Counted from the stretch's first letter, positions 39,601 through 48,487 are shown. The stretch is DNA of 64,000 nucleotides from Lederbergia panacisoli (GCF_024626525.1 NZ_JANJGU010000003.1:307323-371322), one strand, 5' to 3'. The notes: a model not told the origin generated them from the sequence alone. Numbers and translations are program-made.

Positions 39601-40753
39601 GGAAGAAATAGGTTCTGCAAAAGCAGATGATAAGAGTGGCAAGTTTACTGTAAAATTGAAAGCTGCTCAAAAAGCCGGCACAGTTCTATATGTAACTGCT
39701 ACTAAAGATGGAACAGAAAGTGAAGCAAGAAAAGTTACCGTTGTAGACAAAACAGCACCTAGTACACCGACAGCATTACAAGTAAGTGATAAGGATACAA
39801 AAGTGACAGGTAAAGCGGAAGCAAGCTCAACCGTAACCGTAAAAGCAGGCACGAAGGTACTCGGATCTGCCACTGCGAAGTCCAATGGTGATTATTCCGT
39901 TACAATCAAAGCACAAAAAGCAGGCACTGTCCTATCGATCACTGCAAAAGACAAAGCAGGCAATGTGAGTGCTGCGAAAAAGATCACAGTTATCGATAAA
40001 ACTGCACCGAAAACGCCAACTGTTTCTAAGGTTAGCGACAAGGATAAAAAGGTAACCGGAAAAGCGGAAGCAAGCTCAACCGTAACAGTTAAAGCAGGAA
40101 CAAAGGTACTCGGATCTGCCAAAGCAAAGACAAATGGTGATTATTCCGTTACCATTAAAACCCAAAAAGCAGGCACAGTCCTATCGATCACTGCGAAAGA
40201 CAAAGCTGGAAATGTAAGTGCTGTGAAAAAGATAACTGTTAGTGATAAAACACCGCCGAAAGCGCCAACAGCTTCTAAGGTTAGCGACAAGGATAAAAAG
40301 GTAACCGGAAAAGCAGAAGCGGGTTCGAAAGTTACCGTCAAAGCTGGTAAAAAGGTATTAGGATCTGCCACTGCAAATAAGAGCGGTAAGTACACAGTTA
40401 AATTGAAATCAGCCCAAAAAGCGGGTAAGGTTCTAACGATTACAGCAAAAGACAAAGCTGGAAACGTAAGTGCAGCGAGAAAAATTACCGTTGTGGATAA
40501 AACTCCACCTGCAGCTCCGAAGGTAAATAAAGTAACCATTAAATCAACGAAGGTTACAGGGAAAGCCGAAGCGGGTTCATCCGTGTATGTGAAGGTTGGC
40601 AGCAAGGTTATTGCCTCGGGGAAAGCAAGTAAAAACGGCAACTTCTCTGTCAAAATTAAAAAACAGAGAGCGGGAGCTGTTCTGCAGGTAACTGCAAGAG
40701 ATAAGGCTAAAAATGTAAGTAAGATTACGAAGGTTACCGTTAAGAAGAAGTAG
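33665..40753 (+). CDS. Giant secreted metallophosphatase-GH8 fusion with Ig-like tail
   Basis: 2362 residues, GTG start seven bases behind AGAGGGG, signal peptide ending near SKASA. In order: two about 180-residue beta modules (AEWTF...GWQNG...YWLA pattern), an FN3, a third such module, a Big_5-like domain (about 690-795), a purple-acid-phosphatase-like FN3 and a calcineurin-type metallophosphatase (about 912-1245: GDLVDNGD, GGHE, FHKSPY, EAHDHMYM), two FN3, and a GH8 glycosidase (about 1459-1840: SEAHGYGM Glu about 1527, ATDGDMDIAY Asp about 1589). An FN3 and five Lys-rich Big_6-type repeats follow. The usual GNHE is GGHE, so one metal-binding Asn is missing. GH8 enzymes cut cellulose, chitosan or related beta-1,4 glucans. 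The protein likely acts on biofilm or wall polysaccharide and phosphate esters. Confidence 0.85.
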   Translation: MHISKRFKSKVKRSLSIMLVFMLVAVNFLELLPSKASAQEVKDKTTIAEWTFPENPTNLGVFPANGGVYRNISLLQAVPDRDPTTYSWDSASSSIRYQGWHQEEGKDKYWLTTFNTKGFENITVSSTQQGRGSSGPKDFRVQMSLDGENWTNVTGDGTSLADLVMINGVPTHLENAPLPTTANDLEKVFVRWLVISDFNTSGGKIGDTGSSQLVSIKIQGDLLPTEPINETVAEWISGVSIIGDEPVKATGGMYKDEATVKAVGGPKYYAELESHIGWQNGAGSKYWLASVSTKGYENITLSSEQKSGNSGPKDFKVQVSSDNENWIDVKDANIASPTSFDSDAAKLKNVSLPNAANDQDNLFIRWIMTTNDVANPVSYPNGIGEYGAAHIRNIVINGDRINGFEFPKDTEAPSTPKNLSGVGVSDTTINLSWTASTDNYGIAGYDIYRDGEKIGNPKTTSYSDTGLTKDTSYSYYVVAVDTSGNESEKSNAVTVKTKAEPIGELETIAGWKFANEGQHGSILATDGAYKSASTFRAVGGPFFEYVGSDGTLSYWGWDGADFGSKYWLATIPTKGFKNISLSSQQNSSGSGPGHFKVQISQDGQAWSDVPNTTLKMTTSSFACPGDACKLNNAPVPEEANDQDVLYIRWVLTSGTSTSGSPTIGGSGSSRIKDIVVSGERISGAEIAVPTIDLHQVPVGGSDNVIADAPVTVNFNKPIALNDNGAEITITNKNNEALKGITVEAKDNSLTINHPKFVYGETYTVTVPKERVKGTDDTPLVRDVKWSFKVQESPYKPKLMNMTFNGDPKTSIAFAWYTDFMTDTVVEVVEASKVKDGKFPETGALVYEGTGEEIDTLMVANDRATKNKTKFISHKAIADKLTPGTKYNYRVGNGEDWSPIGSFTTDTAGNQDFRFITGSDSQASSLTGFEPWGDTFRKARDFMGDPKFLINAGDLVDNGDLETHWQWMLSTAEDSLMNVPFVPVLGGHEVNDYDGDVTTDNTNFYNHFNVPKQVVEGTHEGSVYSFEYGDALFMVFNSQFEGGLADNGKDIAWEDPEFRAQVDWMRNTVAKSDKKWKFVTFHKSPYAAGDNSAMWEDERVQFYRKHLIPVFDEMGIDMVFEAHDHMYMRSFQMLNNEVIPFESLDRDENGNYINPKGTVYLMSNAFGNKFYTKKNQYEYDENWNAIEKKDENGNPIPYDDFFAAINDQPFKKMFTDVSITDQILSFVSYTAAVEDEGKEGTVGNGLKDYDDYGIKRTDGTPEKVENLSVKLDGNNAVLSWKAPANSKEPVRGFRIYEKNDKVSTHWSDYVSTKEGQTEYTLTVKNINPSKKYEFVVKAVGTRINSEGVEVTTIDGDVNNEPPAAPEALEGKAVSPFQVNLKWKASSGSVEVTGYNVYRNGVKIGSTSADKTTFVDTGLDADTEYTYLVKAYNPEKIESLASNEITVQTKKAVAGEGPQKVFPQHVAYAEGSIKPNHISQQEMDATVIKMYKEWKEKYLTEDPSDKNLKYVWYSDGDPEWYPDGEVTVSEAHGYGMMIVAMMAGHDPLAQEDFDSLYRYFRAHPSEINSNLMAWQQGLVDGKVVDINGADSATDGDMDIAYSLLLADQQWGSNGEINYLAEAKKVINAIMDSEVLKGDWTLRIADWATSGKYVGATRPSDWMLQHMKDFRVVTGDSRWDNVIDATYELINDMYTNHSPNTGLLPDFIVKNGKEFVPAPPGFLEGPEDGDYYYNSARTPWRIGTDYLVTGDKRAKEQLSTLNKFFREVSNDTPSKVKAGYKLDGSKFLGDWEDITFTAPLMVSAMIDSSNQEWLNKLWDYNLETSTEDEVYFGNNIRMLSLIVVSGNWWTPTIVDSEAPTAPVIDKANAISDTEVELSWIPSEDNFVVAGYKVFRNDEEIATITDTTFKDTGLTPDTSYSYFVVAFDAAGNFSKTSNLRIVTTLPEVKNPPSMPTVSQVSDKDTTVTGTAEAGSTVKVKTSKEEIGSAKADDKSGKFTVKLKAAQKAGTVLYVTATKDGTESEARKVTVVDKTAPSTPTALQVSDKDTKVTGKAEASSTVTVKAGTKVLGSATAKSNGDYSVTIKAQKAGTVLSITAKDKAGNVSAAKKITVIDKTAPKTPTVSKVSDKDKKVTGKAEASSTVTVKAGTKVLGSAKAKTNGDYSVTIKTQKAGTVLSITAKDKAGNVSAVKKITVSDKTPPKAPTASKVSDKDKKVTGKAEAGSKVTVKAGKKVLGSATANKSGKYTVKLKSAQKAGKVLTITAKDKAGNVSAARKITVVDKTPPAAPKVNKVTIKSTKVTGKAEAGSSVYVKVGSKVIASGKASKNGNFSVKIKKQRAGAVLQVTARDKAKNVSKITKVTVKKK

Positions 40754-40763
40754 AGAAAATGGG

Positions 40764-40799
40764 GTGGCGGAAAACGATACGTTTTCCGCTGCTTTTTTA
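40764..40799 (+). terminator. Terminator after the GH8 fusion gene
   Basis: GGCGGAAAAC pairs with GTTTTCCGCT around GATAC and is followed by TTTTTT. Confidence 0.85.
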
Positions 40800-40857
40800 T
40801 TTTACTTGTATGGGACGGAATTTCTACCAATCCCATCAAGAAATAATCTAGGTTTAT

Positions 40858-41172
40858 GATTGATGAAAATTAAGATGAAATTGATGAGAGTTCGGCACGA
40901 ATTGATGAAATTGAAATGTGGATTTGTGAAGGTTTGGAATTAATTGATAGAATTCCCCTCGTAATTGGTGAATTTTATAAAAAAATCTATAACAATACCC
41001 ACCTGCCCTATCAAATTCATCAATAAAATAGGAATTTTCATCAATCCCCCTCGCGAGTTTCACCAATTAAGGCGAATTTCTCACCAATCTTCACCCGAAT
41101 TTCCCTCAATCCATGCCTAAGTTTCACCAATTAATGTTAAATTCTCACCAATCCCATCCGAAAACAATCCTC
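40858..41172. repeat. Two converging 21-bp periodic arrays
   Basis: 40858-40975 is a forward array (GATTGATGAAAATT, AATTGATGAGAG, AATTGATGAAAT, 21 apart). 41018-41170 is a reverse array (AATTTTCATCAATCC, GAGTTTCACCAATT, 21 apart). They face each other across about 40 bases. No GTCGCG hairpin is next to them. Confidence 0.8.
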
Positions 41173-41349
41173 CGCCCCCTTTTCAATTAATAGTAAAAAT
41201 GCACTAAATAGAACTAGACATTCTGGTTCGATATTACTATATTGGTAATATGAGTAAATTCTGACATATTTAGCCCTTTTTTGGATATACCTTCAAACAG
41301 ATTGACTTCAATCAAGAAATTTCGTAAACGTAAGGAAGGAGTTGGTGCA
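41173..41349. promoter_or_regulatory. Leader of the small gene with an ATATTAC/GTAATAT inverted repeat
   Basis: ATATTAC and GTAATAT are inverted around 41229-41250, possibly an operator. No clear -35/-10 pair is visible. Confidence 0.3.
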
Positions 41350-41553
41350 ATGCCTTGTAAGGAACAGCAAGTACATATTGCTACGATTTTAGAGTTTCTA
41401 CTTTCCAAAGGTGAGGAAAAAGAAATTACTTTGAAGCAATTGATAAAAGAGGCGCAAGTTCTTTTATATCCTTTAATAGAGCAAAATGCTTTTCAAAAGA
41501 AAATTGAAATTGTGAGCAATAATAATAGAGGTGATAAAAATATCCTAGCTTAA
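41350..41553 (+). CDS. 67-residue hypothetical protein
   Basis: ATG 41350 lies eight bases after AAGGAAGGAG; an in-frame ATG at 41281 has no such site. The sequence (MPCKEQQVHIATILEFLLSK at the start) is helical, without a signal peptide, and ends in an Asn/Arg-rich tail. It precedes two secreted-protein genes by 30 bases, so it may be the first gene of their operon. I do not recognise the family. Confidence 0.6.
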   Translation: MPCKEQQVHIATILEFLLSKGEEKEITLKQLIKEAQVLLYPLIEQNAFQKKIEIVSNNNRGDKNILA

Positions 41554-41583
41554 GCGAGTTTACTTTTTGAAAAAGGAACGATT

Positions 41584-42225
41584 ATGAAAAGGTTTGTTTT
41601 TTTTGGATTGTTTTTTGCCATATGTATTCTTGCAATCTATTATTTACCAAAGGGTAATATTTCGTTAAACGAAACAATAAATGGTAAAAGCAACAAGGAG
41701 CATATAGAAAATCTGGAAAGCCGCGATGCAGAAGGTGGAATAATTCCGAGTACAGAAAAAGATCCTGGAACAGAAAAGATAGTACTATCAGATACAGAAA
41801 AAAACCCTGGAACAGAACAGCTAGCACTATCAGATAAAGAAGAGATTCCTAGAACAGAACAGCTAGCACCCCAGGAAAAAGAGAAAATGGAAGAATTTAA
41901 ACACCGATTTCAGCAATTAAATCAAGCGGCCGACAGTAAGCTGCATGCCTTATTGGAACAAGCAAAAAATGAATATACTTCCAAACAGGAGAAAAAGCTT
42001 GATTTGTCTCATTTTGGGGCAAAATATGAGGCAATTTACATAAATTACGAGAAGCATATAAATGAAGAATTTGCTTTGCTTACTAAAAGCTTCGAGCATG
42101 AAATAAAAGAAGATCCAAAAGAGGTTAATTTCTTTAGTGAATTTAATGCTCAAAAACATAGTAGAAAGGATCTTTTTCAAGCGGAGATAAAAAGTTTAGA
42201 GGAGTTTAGGGGGAATAAGGATTGA
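41584..42225 (+). CDS. Membrane-anchored 213-residue protein with short acidic repeats
   Basis: A GGA-type site precedes the ATG. An N-terminal membrane segment (FVFFGLFFAICILAIYYL) is followed by about three degenerate repeats of PGTEQLALSDKE type (residues about 55-95), then a charged helical region (about 100-213) with coiled-coil character. It overlaps the next gene's TTG start by four bases, indicating coupling with the 2074-residue protein. It could be a membrane partner or processing factor for it; that is inference only. Confidence 0.65.
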   Translation: MKRFVFFGLFFAICILAIYYLPKGNISLNETINGKSNKEHIENLESRDAEGGIIPSTEKDPGTEKIVLSDTEKNPGTEQLALSDKEEIPRTEQLAPQEKEKMEEFKHRFQQLNQAADSKLHALLEQAKNEYTSKQEKKLDLSHFGAKYEAIYINYEKHINEEFALLTKSFEHEIKEDPKEVNFFSEFNAQKHSRKDLFQAEIKSLEEFRGNKD

Positions 42226-45200
42226 GGAAAAGCTTAATTTTGGCATTATGTCTATTACTGCTAATGCCTGGAGCGGGACTAGCAAATACACAGCCTGTAC
42301 ATAAAAGTCAAACTGCAAAAATGACGAAGGATATTAATATAAATACACCAGTCCTTCAGCACTTTGAAGTTCCTGGCGAGGTATATAAAGAGGAATTATT
42401 CACGATTAAAACTGATTTTACTGATAATAAAATAATAGATCAGGTAATTGTCTCCTTTGTATCTCCAACGAGGAATCATTACGATGTTCATCTTATGTTC
42501 GACGATGCTGCTAACGAATGGACAGGGGAATATTCCTTCTACCGCCATGCGGAATACGGCAAATACGAGATTGAATTGCAAATTTGGGATGAGTCAGGAA
42601 ACTATTCGCATCAAATAGTTGATCAAACATTACGTTTAACAAATGAATCCGGTGATATTAGTGGGCATGTTATTAAAAAGTATGAAATAAATGTTCCAGA
42701 AGTTGCAGTGCCAGGAGATTATATTTCAGTTTCAGCAGAAGCTATCGATGAATCTGGTGTAGATTATGTTGAAGTTATTATAGAAAGTCCATCTGGTTCG
42801 TCTACACATGGATATGGTCTTCATTTTGATGATGAAACAGGAACATGGTTAGGGAATATCGAAATATATAAATATTTTGAACCGGGCACTTGGTCGATAC
42901 AATTTATGAGTGAAGATGTACACGGTAACTATAGCTATTATGATGTAAAAGAAAAAATCATTATTAGCCATGACTTTGATTATACACCTCCTGTAATAGA
43001 GGATGTACATATCAATGCTGCTACATTTAATGTAGACGATGTCATGATGGTAAGTGCTAAGATTAGCGAAAATGAATCAGATGTTACAAGTGTAAAAGCA
43101 CGAATGTTTCACGAAAATAGAGGATATCAAGAATTTGAGTTGGAATTCAATCCGGAGACGGGATTATGGGAAGGTGCCTACACCATTCAAAAAAGAAATC
43201 CTCATGGCATGTGGCATTTATCAATTAGCGCTGAAAATAGTGAGGAGCTTACTAGTTATTCGTCCAATACGACAATAGAAATCATTAATGAAGACAATAA
43301 TGGGAGCCCTGCTGTATTAGAAGGAATTGAATTTTCCACAAGGCATATTTCTCTTGGTGAAAATCTTACAATTACCGCAGAAATTTCTAGTAAAAGTTTT
43401 GATATCGAAAATGTATATGGATATTTTATTAATAGTTCTTCAGGGGAAACTCGCTATATTGACTTTGAATATAATGAAGCGATCGATAGATGGATTGGAC
43501 AATACCAATTTAACGAGTGGGATGAAGATGGAGAATGGATATTCAAGGAATTAGTGATTATCGATGAACAAGGATATGGCGAATGGACAGAACTTGAAGA
43601 AATTATCTATTATGATAATCCAAAGTTTGATAACCAGCCTCCTACAATAAAAGATATTTCAGTTTCACATGAAACAGCTAATGTCGGTGATGAAATTAAA
43701 ATCCGTGTAAAAGTAGAAGATGATAAGTTAGGAGTAGGTGAGGTTTGGGGCTATTTAACACAGCAAGATGGTGACATGTCCATTGGTATGTACTTTGAAT
43801 ATGATGAGGCAACCGATGAATGGGTCGCAACTAGAACGATTCAAAAAAATTACATGCCGGGTGAATGGAAAATAGTGATAACAGCTGTCGATCAAGCGGG
43901 GAATTCTGCGGAGATTGAAGTGGAGCAACAGCTCACCATCATTAACCCGAATGGCGATTTTGATGGCCCTGTTATGGAACATTATGAAATAAATGCACCT
44001 AAGGTTGCGAAGCCGGGCGATAAGATTTCGGTCAGTGCAAAAATAGTAGATGATTCAGATATTGAATATGCTGATTTTATTTTAGAAAGTCCATCTGGTA
44101 CAAGCTATTTTAATTCCCTGGAATTTGATGAGTCAACAGGGACATGGATCGGAAATATTGAGATTGGTAAATTTTACGAGCCAGGAACTTGGGGAATAAG
44201 ATTCGAGAGTCAAGATACAAATGGAAACTATAGCGAACACGATATCGAAGAAAAAATCGTGATTGAAAATGACAATGACTACACACCTCCCGAAATTGTT
44301 GATGTAACAATAGAAGGTGAATCTTTCCATGTTGGTGATGAAATTAAAGTGAGCGCAAAAATCACCGATAATGATTCAGGTGTCAAAAATGCTTTTGTGC
44401 AAATGAGTCATGAGTATAGAGGACACCAAGAATTTGAGATGAACTATAATCCGGATACTGGATTATGGGAAGGTGTATTTGTTGTCCCAACCAGCATGGC
44501 TAATGGAAAATGGAATTTATCAATATGGGCAGATAATATTGACGAGCTTACTGGTTTTTCCGAAAGCACGACAATAGAAATTATTAATGAAGAAAATGCT
44601 GGGGGTCCTCCTGTTTTAGATGGTATTGAATTCTCCTCTAGGGATTTAAGTGTTGGTGAAACTCTTACGATTAGCGCAGCTATTTCTAGTAAAGGTTCGG
44701 AAATTGAGTATGTAAATAGTTTTATATATAGCCCTTCAGGTAAGGGACATTTTATTGAATTCAACTATGACGATTTATCGAATAAATGGATTGGTGAATA
44801 CGCATTTAGCCAGTGGGATGAAGATGGAGAATGGAGGTTTAGCGAATTTGAGTTCGTTGATGTTCACGGTAATTATGATTGGGTTCCTCTTAAGGAAACT
44901 GTAAACTATAAAAATAAGAATTTCGATAACCAAGCTCCAATAATAAAAGACTTTTCCATTTCACCCGAGACCGCAAATGTCGGCGATGAAATTAAAATTA
45001 GGGTAAAGGTGGAAGACGATAAATCCGGAGTCAATGAAGTGTGGGGCAGCTTAACTCAGCCTGGTACTGATCACTACATTTATATGTATTTCGTATATGA
45101 TGAAGAAGCGGATGAATGGGTAGGATCCAAAACGGTTGAGAGCAACAATGTCCCGGGTAAATGGGAAATAAAAATATCGGCTGATGATCATGCGGGTAAT

Positions 45201-48200
45201 TATGACAGCATTATTTTAGATAAAACGATTACCATTGTAAATCCTGATGGTGATTTTACAGCACCAATCGTTCATAGTTACGACATCCAGCCTAAAAATA
45301 TTAATGTTGGGGAAAAAGTAACAATCACTGCTAATATTACTGATGATAAATCGGGATTACGGGAAGTATACGCATCTTTAAGCTCTAACATGATTAATCA
45401 ATATAAAGATGTTTTGATGCGATATAATTCGACAACCCAAAAATGGGTTGGGACTTTTATTGCAACAGAGAAAACGGCTCATGGTACATGGTCACTTTCT
45501 ATTGATGCATACGACAATAATAATAACTATTCATATGAATATATGAATAATGCGTTTTTTGTCAACAACCCTGATGCAGATGTAAAAGGACCAGTACTGA
45601 AGGATTTAACAGTTGAACCTAAGGAAGTAATGGCTGGTGAAAAAGTAACATTCACCGCAATTGTAGAAGATGAAAAGTCAGAGGTTGCCCTCGTCCAGTT
45701 GAAAATTTATGGAATCGGCAATGTGGATTTGAAATTTGATAAAAAGTTGGGTAAATGGGTAGGTTCAATTGTTGTTCCTACTAATGTATACCACGACACA
45801 AGGTTTGATTTTCTTTATATTTTAGCGGATATGAAAGGAAACATTACCGAAGGATGGGTCGATGAGACATTCACGGTTAAAAATCCAAATCATGATAATA
45901 CTCCACCTACTTTGGAAAGCTTTGAAGTTTCCACTAATACCGCTAAAGTTGGAGATAAAATCGAGTTTAAAGCAAAAGTTTCAGATGATAAATCGGGTGT
46001 CGATAAAGTATATGCAAGTTTTCTTGAGAATTCACGGTATGAGGATGTTGAGCTCAAATATGATCAAAAAACAGATCTATGGACAGGAAGCTATATTGTT
46101 CGCGAGTGGGATCCTTCAGGTGATCGCTATATCACCATTACAGCGATAGACAAAAGTGAGAATTCCAGTGAAAACTTCACGGGCAAATTCATCAATTTTA
46201 TAATTGGAAAAACCGATCTTATCAATCCCCTTATTGGCAAAATTGATGTAACGCCAAATGTGAATGTCAATGAGGAACTCGTGGTCACAGCTGAGGTAAC
46301 TGATGAAGGATCGGGATTAAGATATGTGTATGCAGACCTAACTTCTGAGTATGATGAATATCAATATATTCGTTTAAGCTTTGATGCCAAGAAAAATAAA
46401 TGGGTAGGGACATACAAAGTTCAACAAAGGGATAAGGATGGAGAATGGAAAGTAAGGATTGAGGCTTATGATAACGCGGGTAATTCGAGTTATAAAGATG
46501 GTCCTGCATTTACGATTCATAATCCAAATGAAGATAAATTACAACCTACGCTAGATTTCATTACTGTAAGTAATTATGTAGGAAAACCTGGAGAAACCAT
46601 CCATTTCGAAGCAAGCTTGTTTGATAATCTATCTGGGGTGGAATCAGCCACAATTCTATTAACGGAAACCAGTTATAATGTACAAGATAAAAAGATCAAT
46701 CTTCAGTATGATAAATCAAAAGATGCCTGGATTGGAAGCTATACTATCCCTGACTATGCATCTGCCGGGTTGCATGAAATCTCAGTAGAGGCTTATGATA
46801 AAGCCGGCAATTATATGAGGGAGTATATCGAGGATTATTTAATCATCATTAATGACAATCCTGATTATACTAATCCAGTTATAAAAAGTATTGAATTCAC
46901 TCCTGAGAAAGCAGCTGTTGGAGATAAAATAGACGTTACTGTAGATGCCACTGATTTGGGTTCAGGGATCAAAACTGTTCAAGCTTACCTATTAAAGCTA
47001 AGAGGTAATTGGGAAGAAGATTTCACGAATCCAGTAGAAATGGTATTTGACAAAAAATCAGCTAAGTGGAAAGCAAGCCTAACGATAGAAGAAAGCAGTC
47101 AAACAGGTTTATGGTATGTTGCTGTTGCAGCTGAAGATCATGCAGGTAATTACGCGTATCAGCTATCAACTAAAATGATTGAAATTGTTGATAAACTAAT
47201 AGAAATTAAAGAAGTAATCGTAAAAGAAGTCGGCGATAATGATACATCAATTACCGGTACTGCTGAACCGGGGGTAAAGGTTGTTGTTAAGGCTGGCTCA
47301 AAAGAACTAGGCTCTAGGGATGCTAAAAGTGATGGGAAGTTTGAAGTGCCAATTGCAAAACAAAAAGCTGGCACGGTCTTGACAGTGTATGCGGAGAAGG
47401 ATGGAAGGCAAGGTAAATCTATTAACGTAACTGTAAAAGATAAAACGCCGCCTACTACGCCGACTGCATCACAAGTAAGTGATAAGGATACGAAAGTGAC
47501 AGGAAAGGCGGAAGCTGGCTCGACCTTAACAGTTAAAGTCGGCACGAAGTCACTTGGATCTGATAAGGCAAAGACAAATGGTGATTATTCCGTTACCATC
47601 AAAGCGCAAAAAGCGGGCACCGTTCTATTGATTACTGCGACCGATGCTAATGGAAATGCAAGTACGGCGAAAAAGATTACGGTCATTGATAAAACACCTC
47701 CAAAAGCGCCAACTGCTTCACAGGTCAGTGACAAAGATAAAAAGGTTACTGGAAAAGCAGAAGCAAGTTCGACTGTAACGGTAAAAGCAGGTACAAAGGT
47801 ACTCGGATCAGCGAAAGCAAAAACAAATGGCGATTATTCCGTTGCCATTAAGGCTCAAAAAGCGGGTACTGTTCTATCAATTACTGCAACAGATGCAGGT
47901 AAAAATGTAAGTACGGCGAAAAAGATAACTGTTATCGATAAAACACCGCCAAGCATGCCAACAGCTTCAAAGGTGAGCGACAAGGATAAAAAGGTAACCG
48001 GAAAAGCGGAGGCAGGTTCGAAAATTACGGTTAAAGCAGGTAAGAAAGTAATAGGAACAGCCACAACAAGTAAAAGCGGAAAGTATACAGTGACCTTCAA
48101 ATCAACACAAAAAGCCGGCACAGTCCTATATATCACTGCAACCGATAAGGCGAAAAATGTAAGTTCTGTCAGAAAAGTTACTGTGAGCGACAAAACGCCG

Positions 48201-48446
48201 CCTGCAGCTCCGAAGGTAAATAAGGTAACAATTAAATCAACTATTGTTAAAGGAACTACAGAGGCTAACTCAACTGTGTACGTAAAAGTTGGGAAAAAAG
48301 TGATTGCCTCAGGTAAGGCCGGTAAGAACAAAAGCTTCTCAATCAAGATTAAAAAGCAAAAGGCCGGCGTCGTCCTGCAAGTCTATGCAAAAGATAAAGC
48401 TAAAAACGTAAGTAAGATTACGAAGGTTACAGTTAAGAGAAAATAA
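42222..48446 (+). CDS. 2074-residue secreted Ig-repeat surface protein
   Basis: TTG start eight bases after AGGGGG, overlapping the previous stop. Signal peptide LILALCLLLLMPGAGLA. Fifteen Ig-like repeats of about 100-130 residues follow, each opening like PVIKSIEFTPEKAAVGDKI and containing (V/I)(T/S)A...D..SG and LWEG or KWVG motifs. Repeats 2-5 closely match repeats 6-9 as a block. Five Lys-rich Big_6-type repeats (PTASQVSDKD...TGKAEAGS) end the protein; the last has the PKVNKVTIKST form shared with four other proteins here. No enzyme domain, LPXTG or membrane anchor is present. A fibrous adhesin or matrix protein is the likely role, bound to the wall by its basic tail. Confidence 0.82.
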   Translation: MRKSLILALCLLLLMPGAGLANTQPVHKSQTAKMTKDININTPVLQHFEVPGEVYKEELFTIKTDFTDNKIIDQVIVSFVSPTRNHYDVHLMFDDAANEWTGEYSFYRHAEYGKYEIELQIWDESGNYSHQIVDQTLRLTNESGDISGHVIKKYEINVPEVAVPGDYISVSAEAIDESGVDYVEVIIESPSGSSTHGYGLHFDDETGTWLGNIEIYKYFEPGTWSIQFMSEDVHGNYSYYDVKEKIIISHDFDYTPPVIEDVHINAATFNVDDVMMVSAKISENESDVTSVKARMFHENRGYQEFELEFNPETGLWEGAYTIQKRNPHGMWHLSISAENSEELTSYSSNTTIEIINEDNNGSPAVLEGIEFSTRHISLGENLTITAEISSKSFDIENVYGYFINSSSGETRYIDFEYNEAIDRWIGQYQFNEWDEDGEWIFKELVIIDEQGYGEWTELEEIIYYDNPKFDNQPPTIKDISVSHETANVGDEIKIRVKVEDDKLGVGEVWGYLTQQDGDMSIGMYFEYDEATDEWVATRTIQKNYMPGEWKIVITAVDQAGNSAEIEVEQQLTIINPNGDFDGPVMEHYEINAPKVAKPGDKISVSAKIVDDSDIEYADFILESPSGTSYFNSLEFDESTGTWIGNIEIGKFYEPGTWGIRFESQDTNGNYSEHDIEEKIVIENDNDYTPPEIVDVTIEGESFHVGDEIKVSAKITDNDSGVKNAFVQMSHEYRGHQEFEMNYNPDTGLWEGVFVVPTSMANGKWNLSIWADNIDELTGFSESTTIEIINEENAGGPPVLDGIEFSSRDLSVGETLTISAAISSKGSEIEYVNSFIYSPSGKGHFIEFNYDDLSNKWIGEYAFSQWDEDGEWRFSEFEFVDVHGNYDWVPLKETVNYKNKNFDNQAPIIKDFSISPETANVGDEIKIRVKVEDDKSGVNEVWGSLTQPGTDHYIYMYFVYDEEADEWVGSKTVESNNVPGKWEIKISADDHAGNYDSIILDKTITIVNPDGDFTAPIVHSYDIQPKNINVGEKVTITANITDDKSGLREVYASLSSNMINQYKDVLMRYNSTTQKWVGTFIATEKTAHGTWSLSIDAYDNNNNYSYEYMNNAFFVNNPDADVKGPVLKDLTVEPKEVMAGEKVTFTAIVEDEKSEVALVQLKIYGIGNVDLKFDKKLGKWVGSIVVPTNVYHDTRFDFLYILADMKGNITEGWVDETFTVKNPNHDNTPPTLESFEVSTNTAKVGDKIEFKAKVSDDKSGVDKVYASFLENSRYEDVELKYDQKTDLWTGSYIVREWDPSGDRYITITAIDKSENSSENFTGKFINFIIGKTDLINPLIGKIDVTPNVNVNEELVVTAEVTDEGSGLRYVYADLTSEYDEYQYIRLSFDAKKNKWVGTYKVQQRDKDGEWKVRIEAYDNAGNSSYKDGPAFTIHNPNEDKLQPTLDFITVSNYVGKPGETIHFEASLFDNLSGVESATILLTETSYNVQDKKINLQYDKSKDAWIGSYTIPDYASAGLHEISVEAYDKAGNYMREYIEDYLIIINDNPDYTNPVIKSIEFTPEKAAVGDKIDVTVDATDLGSGIKTVQAYLLKLRGNWEEDFTNPVEMVFDKKSAKWKASLTIEESSQTGLWYVAVAAEDHAGNYAYQLSTKMIEIVDKLIEIKEVIVKEVGDNDTSITGTAEPGVKVVVKAGSKELGSRDAKSDGKFEVPIAKQKAGTVLTVYAEKDGRQGKSINVTVKDKTPPTTPTASQVSDKDTKVTGKAEAGSTLTVKVGTKSLGSDKAKTNGDYSVTIKAQKAGTVLLITATDANGNASTAKKITVIDKTPPKAPTASQVSDKDKKVTGKAEASSTVTVKAGTKVLGSAKAKTNGDYSVAIKAQKAGTVLSITATDAGKNVSTAKKITVIDKTPPSMPTASKVSDKDKKVTGKAEAGSKITVKAGKKVIGTATTSKSGKYTVTFKSTQKAGTVLYITATDKAKNVSSVRKVTVSDKTPPAAPKVNKVTIKSTIVKGTTEANSTVYVKVGKKVIASGKAGKNKSFSIKIKKQKAGVVLQVYAKDKAKNVSKITKVTVKRK

Positions 48447-48450
48447 TAAG

Positions 48451-48487
48451 GACAGGTGGCGGGAGTTTTCCGCCACCTGTTTTATTT
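48451..48487 (+). terminator. Terminator after the 2074-residue protein gene
   Basis: GACAGGTGGCGG pairs with CCGCCACCTGTT around a short loop, then TTTATTTT. Confidence 0.85.

Noticed and set aside
40141..40839. Reverse frame of 232 codons opposite the Ig repeats
   Set aside because: It mirrors the repeat-coding strand, as do similar frames at 47855, 51818, 53199 and 56815; codon bias of the forward genes produces them.
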